Shown here piece by piece: positions 52,753-60,094 of a DNA stretch of 64,000 nt. Both the position numbers and the translations under genes were made by a program. Origin of the DNA: Salipiger thiooxidans (GTDB taxonomy: Bacteria; Pseudomonadota; Alphaproteobacteria; Rhodobacterales; Rhodobacteraceae); the NCBI RefSeq assembly GCF_900102075.1, contig NZ_FNAV01000016.1, positions 62,001 to 126,000 of the forward strand, read 5' to 3'. The notes beneath the pieces are model-generated. The model did no database searches. It was not told the DNA's origin and saw nothing but the letters and a program-made list of their open reading frames with translations. Within the stretch, counting starts at the first letter, position 1; every line of letters begins with the position of its first letter.

Positions 52753-53439
52753 CTACCCGGTAGCAGGATCAATCTGGTGCAGGATATCATCGACGGCAAT
52801 GCCGCCGGGATCGGTATTTGTAACACTCAGGGCACGAATTGGCACATTGCTTTCCCAAGCGAGCGACATGATGCCGGTTCCGGGCGTCACGATCTCATGC
52901 GCGATCATCCGGCCGTCATCGTCCCAGAAGCACAGATGCAGCGCGCCGCGGGACGGGCGCGCGCCCAGAGGGTCGGCGTAATCGGCGTGGACCCTGAGCC
53001 CCAGCCGCCATTGCCCCTCGTCGAAAAGCAGCACCGCCGCGCCCTCGCCACGCCCGCCGCGACGGTCGGCGCCCTCGGGGCCCAGCGGGAAGAGCGCGTT
53101 GGAGCCGAACCCCGGATGCGCCGCGACCGCCATGTTGTGCCGGGGCGTGCCCGCGAGCACGGTCAGCGGCAGCGAGGGCGCGCCCACGAGATCCTCGAAA
53201 CGGCCGTCCTTGGTGGCGGTCTCGGACAGTTCCTGCCCCGAGAGCCGCTTGCCGATGCTGACGCCGTCGAAGCGCAGCAGCGCGTCGAGCACGTGGCCGG
53301 GCTCGCGCGCCGGGGGCAGGGTGTCGAAGGTCACGCGCCGGTGCGGCGCCGCCTCGAGCGCGGCATAGGGCACCGCCCGCAGCCCGTCCGCATCGGCGGG
53401 GGCGGCAACGAGAAGAAGGAGCAGGGCCAGCGCCCTCAT
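52753..53439 (-). CDS. Secreted beta-rich protein of unknown function, paralogue A
   Basis: A 228-residue protein with a signal peptide (MRALALLLLLVAAPADADG). The mature part reads VTFDTLPPAREPGHVLDALL ... FDGVSIGKRLSGQELS and ends VPIRALSVTNTDPGGIAVDDILHQ. It matches the next gene over most of its length. The ending resembles the last strands of secreted beta-sandwich domains. No anchor or catalytic motif is seen. The start overlaps the stop of paralogue B. Confidence 0.75.
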   Translation of the reverse strand: MRALALLLLLVAAPADADGLRAVPYAALEAAPHRRVTFDTLPPAREPGHVLDALLRFDGVSIGKRLSGQELSETATKDGRFEDLVGAPSLPLTVLAGTPRHNMAVAAHPGFGSNALFPLGPEGADRRGGRGEGAAVLLFDEGQWRLGLRVHADYADPLGARPSRGALHLCFWDDDGRMIAHEIVTPGTGIMSLAWESNVPIRALSVTNTDPGGIAVDDILHQIDPATG

Positions 53440-54116
53440 CCGGCGTCGCTCCCGCGTGGAGGGGCAGGCAGGGCGCCCAGCAGTTCGCGGAACTCGAAGC
53501 GCAGATTGTCGATGCCGAGCCCCTCGGGGTCCTCGTTCTCGACCGTGAAGCCCGCGATGTCCGGGACAGCGCCCCGCCGCAGCAGGGTCAGCGTGCCGGT
53601 GTCGCGGTCGACCTGCCGGGTGATGGTCTGGATCAGCCGTCCGTGCCGGTCGAAGAACTCCAGCGTAACCGTGCCACCCTCGCCGCCGCGGATGTCCACC
53701 GCCAGCGCCGGCTGGTCGCGGTCGAAGAGCACGGCGATGGCGCCTTCGCCCACGGCGCCCGCATCGGGGAAGCCACGCGGACCGTGGCCCTTGAGCACGT
53801 TGTCACCCCAGAGGTTGATGGTGCCGAGATTGGTGCCCTCTTCGCCGGGCAGCAGTGTCAGCGGCGGCTGCGGCAGGCCGGTCAGGTGGTCATGCCCGGT
53901 CGCGGTCTCGAGACCCTGACCGGCGAAGCGCTCGCCGAAATGCGCGCCCTTCCGGTCGATCACCCCGGTCAGCGCCCGCCCGACCCCGTAGCCCGAGGGC
54001 AGGGACGAGAAGTCGATGATCCTGGTGAAGCGCAGAAGGTCGATCGGGACCTCGCAGATCGGGTCCTCGCAGGCGAGCGCCGGAGAGGCGCAGAGAAGCA
54101 GGACAAGCCAGCGCAT
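53436..54116 (-). CDS. Secreted beta-rich protein of unknown function, paralogue B
   Basis: A 226-residue protein with signal peptide MRWLVLLLCASPALACEDP and the same plan as paralogue A: IDFSSLPSGYGVGRALTGVIDRKGAHFGERFAGQGLE, then VPDIAGFTVENEDPEGLGIDNLRFE. The Cys pair CEDPIC just after cleavage could form a disulfide. The two genes are translationally coupled (ATGA) and probably came from a duplication. Confidence 0.75.
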   Translation of the reverse strand: MRWLVLLLCASPALACEDPICEVPIDLLRFTRIIDFSSLPSGYGVGRALTGVIDRKGAHFGERFAGQGLETATGHDHLTGLPQPPLTLLPGEEGTNLGTINLWGDNVLKGHGPRGFPDAGAVGEGAIAVLFDRDQPALAVDIRGGEGGTVTLEFFDRHGRLIQTITRQVDRDTGTLTLLRRGAVPDIAGFTVENEDPEGLGIDNLRFEFRELLGALPAPPRGSDAG

Positions 54117-54149
54117 GGATCCGAGGATACACCGCTTCGGGGCGAGTCC

Positions 54150-54935
54150 TCAGCGTTTTTTCGCCTTTGAAAACAGGGCGTCGAGCCGCCGCGCCTCGTC
54201 TGCCAGCCCCCAGGGCGGATTGATCACGAAGAGCCCCGAGCCCACCATCCGGTGGCCCTCGCGGATCGGCGGGAAGTGGACCTCGTGGCGCAGCGCCTCG
54301 GGATGGTCGCGGGTCAGTGCCTGCAGCATCGGGGCGTGCAGCCCCGAGGTCAGGATCGGGTACCACAGCGCCAGCACGCCGACGTTCCATTTCTTCGCCA
54401 CGGCGGAGAGGAATTTCGGGATGCGGTCGTAGTCCTGCTTCACCTCGTAGGAGGGGTCCACCAGCAGCAGGCCCCGGCGCGGCTCGGGCGGGCAGAGGCT
54501 CTGGGCGAGCTCGAAGCCGTCCTGCCGGCGGATCGAGACGTTGGGCGCGCGCAGTGCCTGCCGCAGCGCCGCGTGCTCCTGCGGGTGCAGCTCGGCGAGG
54601 TGCAGCTGGTCCTGCGGGCGCAGCAGCGTGGCCGCGATCAGCGGCGAGCCAGGGTAGGCGTGGGGACCGTTCTCGCTGCGGATCCGGGCCAGCGCGCGGG
54701 CATAGGGATGGCTCGACGGCAGCGCCTTCGACAGCGCGCCGATTCCCTTCTCGGCCTCGCCCGTCTTCAGCGCCTCGGCGCTCGACAGGTCATAGAGCCC
54801 GCGCCCGGCGTGGGTCTCGATGTACGTGAGCGGCTTGTCCTTCTGCGTCAGGTACTCGAGCATCCATGCCAGCAGCGCGTGCTTCTGCACATCGGCGAGG
54901 TTTCCGGCATGGTAGAGGTGTTGGTACGACAGCAT
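54150..54935 (-). CDS. rlmJ: 23S rRNA (adenine(2030)-N6)-methyltransferase
   Basis: RlmJ methylates A2030 of 23S rRNA. The 261 residues start MLSYQHLYHAGNLADVQKHALLA as in the family, with YIETHAGRGLYDL as the SAM-binding motif and LLVDPSYEVKQDY in the place of the catalytic DPPY motif. The prophage begins just upstream of this gene, between 54936 and the integrase. Confidence 0.95.
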   Translation of the reverse strand: MLSYQHLYHAGNLADVQKHALLAWMLEYLTQKDKPLTYIETHAGRGLYDLSSAEALKTGEAEKGIGALSKALPSSHPYARALARIRSENGPHAYPGSPLIAATLLRPQDQLHLAELHPQEHAALRQALRAPNVSIRRQDGFELAQSLCPPEPRRGLLLVDPSYEVKQDYDRIPKFLSAVAKKWNVGVLALWYPILTSGLHAPMLQALTRDHPEALRHEVHFPPIREGHRMVGSGLFVINPPWGLADEARRLDALFSKAKKR

Positions 54936-54992
54936 TTTTGACCCGTAAGTTGCTGAAATCGTTCAGCCTGATTTCACCGTTTCAACAGCGTT

Positions 54993-56000
54993 TCAGTGTT
55001 CGCGTTTTGGTTTCGTTCTGTCCATACGCGCTTTCTGCGCTTCTGTCGCCCGCGCTTTCTGCTGCGCGGCGCCGGCATAGAGGCGGATCATGGCGCCGCT
55101 GGCGTGGCCGGTGATGGCCTTCACGTGGTCGCTGGTCATGCCAGGGATGGAGGCGATCTCGGACGCGGCGGCATAGCGCAGCGCGTGGATGTCGTAGTCC
55201 TCGGCCCCGATCTTCCGCCGCACCGTCATGATGTCCTTGTGGGCGGAGGGGTAGCTGATCCGCTGTCCGTCCTCACGGCACACGATGAACAGCCCGCGCT
55301 TCTTCTCTGCCGCCAGCACGGCGCGCAGACGGTCGGTGAGAGGGATGTAGAGCTCAGCCTTCGTCTTCCCCTGCACCAGCGTGAATCCGTCGTCGTCCAG
55401 GTCGGACCAGCGCAGCTTCAGCACGTCGTCGATCCGCTGGCCGGTGCCGAGAAGCATCTCGAAGAGAAGCAGGGCCCGGCCCTCTGCCTCCGCCCGAAAC
55501 GCCTCGATGAGATCTGCCGGCCACGGCTTGCGCTTCTTGCCGGTCGGGCTGAGCCTCTGGATGTCCTGCGCCGGGTTGCGGTCGATCCATCCGATCTGGA
55601 CCGCGTATTTCATCAGCACCAGCAGCGTGTCGATCTTCCGGTTCGCGTCGGTCGGCTTGTCCGCCAGGGCGTCCCGCATTTCATAGACGTGGACCGTGCG
55701 CAGCTTCGCGGGATCTATCTTGCCCGCCGTCTCGCGCAGATAGCGGAAGTTCCGCTCGTGGTTCCGGCGGGTGTTGTGCGCGTAGTTCGCCCACTGCGGC
55801 GACTTCATGAACAGGTCGATGAGTTTGCCGATGCTCTGCTTTGGCGCCGCGACACGGCCCCGCATCAGGCGGGCGTAGTCGGCGGCGAACTCGGCGGTGC
55901 CAGGCTTGCTGTGGATGCGCTGGCAGACCCCGCCACGGACGAAGTAGAGGTAGCCCTTCTTGCCTCGGGCGTAGACGTAGGCGGGGAGGCTTCTTTTCAC
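54993..56000 (-). CDS. int: Prophage tyrosine-type integrase
   Basis: A 335-residue site-specific recombinase. An N-terminal SAM-like arm (NYAHNTRRNHERNFRYLRE) precedes the catalytic domain with Arg189 (LGTGQRIDDVLKLRW), Lys212/214 (GKTKAEL), His272 and Arg275 (HALRYAAASE), His299 (GHAS) and Tyr308 (IRLYAGAA). The GTG start overlaps the stop of a small upstream gene (GTGA). Confidence 0.95.
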   Translation of the reverse strand: MKRSLPAYVYARGKKGYLYFVRGGVCQRIHSKPGTAEFAADYARLMRGRVAAPKQSIGKLIDLFMKSPQWANYAHNTRRNHERNFRYLRETAGKIDPAKLRTVHVYEMRDALADKPTDANRKIDTLLVLMKYAVQIGWIDRNPAQDIQRLSPTGKKRKPWPADLIEAFRAEAEGRALLLFEMLLGTGQRIDDVLKLRWSDLDDDGFTLVQGKTKAELYIPLTDRLRAVLAAEKKRGLFIVCREDGQRISYPSAHKDIMTVRRKIGAEDYDIHALRYAAASEIASIPGMTSDHVKAITGHASGAMIRLYAGAAQQKARATEAQKARMDRTKPKREH

Positions 56001-56173
56001 CTGCGGTTCCAGTTCACGAGGTCTGGTTCATCACCGTCCAGCCTGCCGACGGTAGGCGCGATCTTGTAGACGCGGGACTGGTGCTCGATGGTAATGGTCA
56101 CGCCGGTATTCTGGCATACCTGCGCGGCCTCTGTGAGCCATTTCGGCGGTTCTGCTGTGTGAGGTGCGGGCAT
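55997..56173 (-). CDS. Small phage protein before the integrase
   Basis: A 58-residue product MPAPHTAEPPKWLTEAAQVC ... LVNWNRR. Its stop overlaps the integrase GTG and its start overlaps the next gene's stop, so it is held in a chain of coupled genes. The position suits an excisionase, but no winged-helix pattern is clear; function unknown. Confidence 0.7.
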   Translation of the reverse strand: MPAPHTAEPPKWLTEAAQVCQNTGVTITIEHQSRVYKIAPTVGRLDGDEPDLVNWNRR

Positions 56174-56475
56174 CACTCACGCTCCCTGTTCGCGATCTCA
56201 AGCAGCACGTCGGCGTGGCACGGGCCGTCCAGGGGACACCAACACGCGAGATCCTTGCCGCGTAGCTCGCGTCTAACCTCTTCGACGAAGGCTGACTTTT
56301 CCGGTCGCTTCATCAGCTCGCCGAACAGGCTCGCCAACATCGCTCGGTCAACGCCGCGACCATCGCCCTGGTAGGGATTGCCCCATTTCGACGGTCTCGC
56401 GACCACGACAGCGTCGGGGTGATCTTTGCGCCAGCCGCCTTTGCGTCGTGTCATCTGAATGCGCTTCGGCATCAT
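56173..56475 (-). CDS. DUF4326 domain protein
   Basis: A 100-residue phage protein: MMPKRIQMTRRKGGWRKDHP then VVARPSKWGNPYQGDGRGV and KDLACWCPLDGPCHADVLLE. The KWGNPY and ACWCPL-CHADVLLE segments are the DUF4326 pattern. Its Cys/His residues may bind metal. Function unknown. It overlaps both neighbours by 1-4 nt. Confidence 0.85.
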   Translation of the reverse strand: MMPKRIQMTRRKGGWRKDHPDAVVVARPSKWGNPYQGDGRGVDRAMLASLFGELMKRPEKSAFVEEVRRELRGKDLACWCPLDGPCHADVLLEIANRERE

Positions 56476-56741
56476 TCGCGCTCCTCCTTGGCGGCACATG
56501 CCGCACACGCCGCGTCTCCGGCGCTATCGAGCGTCGTGGCCGGATCCGCGCAGATCTCACACCGCGCGTCCGCGAGCTCCACGAGGCGCTCGAGCTCTTC
56601 CACCCGATCGGCAGCCGCATCGCGCTCGGCCGTCACGGCCTGCAGCGCGTTGGTGATCTTCTTCACCCGGCTCGGTGTCGCACCGTGCTCGGAGATGTCC
56701 GCGATGAGCCGCTTCATCCGGTTGGTGGTGGTGTTGGTCAT
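56472..56741 (-). CDS. Small phage protein with Cys-rich C-terminus
   Basis: An 89-residue product: MTNTTTNRMKRLIADISEHG, a heptad-like helix AERDAAADRVEELERLVELA, then CEICADPATTLDSAGDAACAACAA with four Cys that may bind zinc. The start overlaps the next gene's stop (ATGA). Not recognised. Confidence 0.7.
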   Translation of the reverse strand: MTNTTTNRMKRLIADISEHGATPSRVKKITNALQAVTAERDAAADRVEELERLVELADARCEICADPATTLDSAGDAACAACAAKEERE

Positions 56742-56929
56742 GCCTGCGTCGCCTTGCTGCTCTTGGCGCGCCACTGGGCCTCGCTGTCGCCGAGGCGAAA
56801 GTCGAGCTCTTCCTCGGTCTCGACGTTGAGGTGCATGTCGTTGGCAAGCTCGCGGTAGACGTAGTTCCACCAGTCGCGGATCAGCGGGTCTACGCCCAGG
56901 CCCCCGCTCAGCCCCCCCTCACGTGGCAC
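56738..56929 (-). CDS. Small phage protein, start uncertain
   Basis: Up to 63 residues from a GTG at 56929; conserved-looking part LIRDWWNYVYRELANDMHLN then TEEELDFRLGDSEAQWRAKS. The first 15 residues are Gly-rich and no ribosome-binding site is obvious. Not recognised. Confidence 0.55.
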   Translation of the reverse strand: MPREGGLSGGLGVDPLIRDWWNYVYRELANDMHLNVETEEELDFRLGDSEAQWRAKSSKATQA

Positions 56930-56944
56930 GTGAGAAGGAATCCG

Positions 56945-57262
56945 TTATCCACTGCCGCCCATGGTCGGGTCTCGCGCGCGGGCCGCCCAGTAGCGCGCCA
57001 GCGCCCGCCGAAGCCGATCCCGCCGGTGATCAAAGACCGGCACGTCGCCGTCCCGCACAGCATCGACCAGGTCGCATGCGGCCTCCGCAGCCTCACGAAG
57101 GTCCGAGGGCGGCGCCCGGTCGGCGAAGGCGCAGAGCGCGAGCTTCAGATGGCGCGCGAGTTCCACGCACTCCACCAGCCCGCCGCGGCACATCGCGACT
57201 GCCGTCGCGGCGATGACGACGCGCGGCACCGGCTCGCAATCGACCACATCAGACACCCTCAT
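56945..57262 (-). CDS. Small phage protein, unknown function
   Basis: A 105-residue product beginning MRVSDVVDCEPVPRVVIAAT then AVAMCRGGLVECVELARHLK; helical, no motif recognised. Its ATG overlaps the stop of the following small gene (ATGA). Confidence 0.6.
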   Translation of the reverse strand: MRVSDVVDCEPVPRVVIAATAVAMCRGGLVECVELARHLKLALCAFADRAPPSDLREAAEAACDLVDAVRDGDVPVFDHRRDRLRRALARYWAARARDPTMGGSG

Positions 57263-57423
57263 GGCGCATCCTCCCGATCCTGCTCGGCACCCGTGGTCGC
57301 ATCGCGGAACTGCCGAAGGCTCGCGACAGCGGTCTCGAGGTCGGCGACAAATGCGTCGAAGGACGGACCGTCGAGAGAGCCGTTCACCACCGGCGGCGCC
57401 CCCTCGATCCGACGGCCCGACAT
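57259..57423 (-). CDS. Small phage protein, first gene of the minus-strand cluster
   Basis: A 54-residue product: MSGRRIEGAPPVVNGSLDGP then FDAFVADLETAVASLRQFRD. It overlaps the next gene by 4 nt, which supports it. Its 5' end overlaps, on the opposite strand, the region where DUF2303 similarity begins, so its real start could be elsewhere. Confidence 0.5.
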   Translation of the reverse strand: MSGRRIEGAPPVVNGSLDGPSFDAFVADLETAVASLRQFRDATTGAEQDREDAP

Positions 57424-58020
57424 TGCCACCACCGCGCGGTCTACGGCTTCCCGCTCTCCAAGGAATGGCAGGCGTGGATCGGGATCTCGGGGCGCGCCCT
57501 CGACAAGGATGAGATGGGCGAGTTCATCGAGGCGAACGCGAAGGACATCATGGACCCGACGCCGCCAGTGCTGGCGCTCAACGAGAGCGACAAGAACCAG
57601 CCATGGGAGAACCGTCTGATCCAGACAGCGCGGCAGATCGAGGGCCGCTACGGCCAGCTGGGCCAGCTGCTCGCGATGTCGCGCCGCTTCCAAGTCTATG
57701 AAACCAGCGACCTGACGGTGAAGACCAACCGCGACACCGGCGAGAGCGAGATCCAGTTCCTCAACGAGCACAAGGATGCCGACGGCAAGCCGCTCAGCGT
57801 GCCGAACCTGATCATCATCACGATCCCCGTGTTCCTGAATGGCGCCCCCTACCGGATGCCGGTGCGCTTCCGCTATCGGAAGTCCGGCTCCTCCGTGAAG
57901 TTCATCCTGTCGATCTACAACCCGGAACGGGCGTTCGAAGCCGCCTTCGACGAGGCGCTCAAGATCGCGGCCGACGCGACCGAGCTCCCCATCTTCCAGG
58001 GCCACCCCGAATCCAGCTGA
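57403..58020 (+). pseudogene. DUF2303 (YfdQ-like) phage gene lacking its 5' end
   Basis: The family similarity begins at DPTARHCHHRAVYGFPLSKEWQAW (57403) and continues through KDEMGEFIEANAKDIMDP to the normal C-terminus APYRMPVRFRYRKSG ... ATELPIFQG. The first in-frame ATG is at 57514, inside the domain, and upstream of 57403 the frame is open to 57217 but has no ATG, GTG or TTG and no family-like sequence. So the N-terminal third is missing. Translation from 57514 would give a 168-residue fragment. The function of the family is unknown. Confidence 0.7.
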
Positions 58021-58081
58021 TGCCCATGTCAGCGCCCCGGCAACGGGGCGTTGTGATGGTCACCAGCGCAGGAGGACATCC

Positions 58082-58457
58082 ATGCACAGCGAAGACTATT
58101 TCCAGCAGACCTGCGCCGAGAAGCCCAAGGGCGCGTTCTGGCGCTTCACCGGGCCGAGCTACAGCTGGTCGCCGGCGATCCCGCACGAGGAAAGCTGGAC
58201 CGTGCATATGCAGCCGGTCTTCGACAGATACCTGCAGTCGCTAGACGAGCTGCCCCACCATTTCCAGCTGCACTTCATGCACGCGGCAGAGATCATCGGC
58301 TACAAGCACCCAGATCCGCGATGCCGAGCGCGCCGTCGAGCGCTTCCGCGACGGGCATGCCGATGCCCTCTCGGACCTCAGGCCCTGGATCCTGGACCAC
58401 ATCCTCGCCGCGAACCTTCTCACGCCGGAAGAGCGTGAACGGTCGGGCCTTTGCTGA
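58082..58457 (+). pseudogene. Phage gene with a frameshift near 58311
   Basis: The frame starts MHSEDYFQQTCAEKPKGAFW ... HFMHAAEIIGYKHP and then, in the next frame, continues sensibly as IRDAERAVERFRDGHADALS, then PWILDHILAANLLTPEERE, ending at the TGA at 58455-58457. A single missing C in CACCCAGATC would explain it. The 118-codon frame without correction ends in an Arg/Pro-rich tail typical of a wrong frame. Either a real mutation or a sequencing error. Function unknown. Confidence 0.75.
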
Positions 58458-58471
58458 GAAAGGGACGGACG

Positions 58472-59053
58472 ATGACCGACGAGAAGACCTCGAAGACCGA
58501 GACCAAGCGGGACCGGGTGCGCCGCCTGCTGATCGACCCGCTGACCGAGCACGGCTTCCGCAAGCCCAGCGGCGTGTCGGCCGAACGCCACGCGAAGTTC
58601 CTGACGGATCTCGCCGACGAGCTGAGCCACATGCACGATGAGAAGCTCGAAGATCTCCGCGCGGCGCTCAGGTATCGCGGCGAGGGCAAGGATCGGCGGG
58701 GCTGGCCGTGCATGGCGACGATCATGCCGCTGGCCGAGGCCGCGCAGCCGCGCCCGCTCGAGGAGGTGCCTGCCCTGGCGCGCTGGTTCCGGAGCGCTGC
58801 CGGCGTCGATGCCTATCGTGAGAACCGCCTGCTGGCTGAGTTCCGGTTCTGGGAGCGGTTCAAGAAACCGCCGCTCAAGGACGGTGAGAAGCGCATGGTC
58901 CGCGAGAAGGCGCGCGAGCTCGACAGCGACTACCGCGTCCGCGCGGACCGGGAGCGCCGCGGCGTGGCAAGCGACGACGATCTGCAGTGGCTGGCGTGGC
59001 ATCGGCGGGACGAGGCCCGCGCCATGGCGCTGCTGCCGGAGGGGGTGGCATGA
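58472..59053 (+). CDS. Phage protein of unknown function
   Basis: A 193-residue hydrophilic product: RDRVRRLLIDPLTEHGFRKP, AERHAKFLTDLADELSHM, then LARWFRSAAGVDAYRENRLL and a Lys/Arg/Glu-rich C-terminus. It has the look of a phage early protein linked to the NusG-like gene, whose ATG overlaps its stop (ATGA). Not recognised. Confidence 0.72.
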   Translation: MTDEKTSKTETKRDRVRRLLIDPLTEHGFRKPSGVSAERHAKFLTDLADELSHMHDEKLEDLRAALRYRGEGKDRRGWPCMATIMPLAEAAQPRPLEEVPALARWFRSAAGVDAYRENRLLAEFRFWERFKKPPLKDGEKRMVREKARELDSDYRVRADRERRGVASDDDLQWLAWHRRDEARAMALLPEGVA

Positions 59054-59718
59054 GCGTGCTCGGTTCGAACGGGAAGTGGACAGCGGGCGAGGCGGTTCGT
59101 CCCTACCTCGGTCTCCGCGTTGGCGATGCGGTCCCGGTCGAGGGCAGCTCGGCCGCCATCTTCGATCGAGGCGAGAGCGCTTGGTACGCGCTGATCTGCC
59201 GGCCGCAGCAGGAGCGCCACGCGGAAAGCTGGCTTTCGGCGCGCGGCGTCTATGCTTTTCATCCCGTCACCTCGCGTCGAACCCGGGTGCGGGGGAGGCT
59301 GCGGGAATACGAGCGCCGGTACCTGCCCGGATACGTCTTCGCGCGGTTCGACGGCATCCCGATCCCGCACCGCGTGCTGACCTCGCCATTTCTCACCGGG
59401 GCGCTTTGCCGGTCGGATGGTCAGTGGGGTGTGCTCGGGCCCAAGCGCCTGGCCGCGCTCCACGAGATGCGTGCGCGGGATCTGCGGCAAGAGGATGAGC
59501 GACAGGAGCTGAAGCGGCGGGCTGCAGCGGCACGGCGTGTGCGGGCCGGGGATCGGGCCATGTTCCGGGCGGGGCCGTTCGAGGGTATGTCGTGCGAGGT
59601 GGTCGAGATCGATGCCGCTGGCGGGGTCAAGGTGCGCTTCGATCTGTTCGGTCGTGAGAACTTTGTCACCACGACGGGCGAGGCGCTCGTGGGGTTTCCA
59701 AGGAACAGCGCAAGTTAA
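59050..59718 (+). CDS. NusG-like transcription antitermination protein (phage)
   Basis: A 222-residue protein with an NGN-type domain (AWYALICRPQQERHAESWLSA then YLPGYVFARFDG) and a C-terminal KOW-like domain (VRAGDRAMFRAGPFEGMSCEVVEIDAAGG). NusG-family specialised factors bind RNA polymerase and prevent termination; in a phage this would drive late genes. It is longer than a housekeeping NusG (about 175-180) and has an extra N-terminal segment. The KOW pattern is readable but diverged. Confidence 0.8.
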   Translation: MSVLGSNGKWTAGEAVRPYLGLRVGDAVPVEGSSAAIFDRGESAWYALICRPQQERHAESWLSARGVYAFHPVTSRRTRVRGRLREYERRYLPGYVFARFDGIPIPHRVLTSPFLTGALCRSDGQWGVLGPKRLAALHEMRARDLRQEDERQELKRRAAAARRVRAGDRAMFRAGPFEGMSCEVVEIDAAGGVKVRFDLFGRENFVTTTGEALVGFPRNSAS

Positions 59719-59833
59719 GTCTCGCCGTCTCATCAAGAGAAGGATGAGTGTGACTTGGGATTGGCTCCTCTCCATGACAGGTCCTCTGCGGAATGCAGAG
59801 AGCGGCCTTGTCTCAAAGGTGACCTGAAGAGGA

Positions 59834-59852
59834 GCGCCAATCGTTTTGGCGC
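59834..59852. terminator. Weak hairpin after the NusG-like gene
   Basis: GCGCCAA-TCGTT-TTGGCGC, then ATTATAA. It lies 116 nt after the stop, at the border where GC content drops. The 376-nt gap 59719-60094 otherwise shows no gene. Confidence 0.4.
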
Positions 59853-60094
59853 ATTATAAGCGTCATGGAAGGGGCAGGGAAGGAGGTGGGCGAGAGTGTG
59901 CAAGTAAGCTGAACGAAGTGCAGCAATGTTCGAACTACACTCGCGTTGCGTCAGGCCATACTGAAGGCGGACTTCGCATGAGCGCTGCAACGTTGCTAGT
60001 GGTTATAATGCATGATATCAAGAATTTACGTGTTGACGAGCGTTGCTCAGCAGCAATCTGATCGCTTCACTCGGCTAGAATACTGGAATCCGAT

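Noticed and set aside
57259-58005. 248-residue minus-strand open frame across the DUF2303 region
   Set aside because: Its first two thirds are antisense to clear DUF2303 sequence; only the last 54 codons, from the ATG at 57423, were kept as a small gene because of the 4-nt overlap with the next gene.
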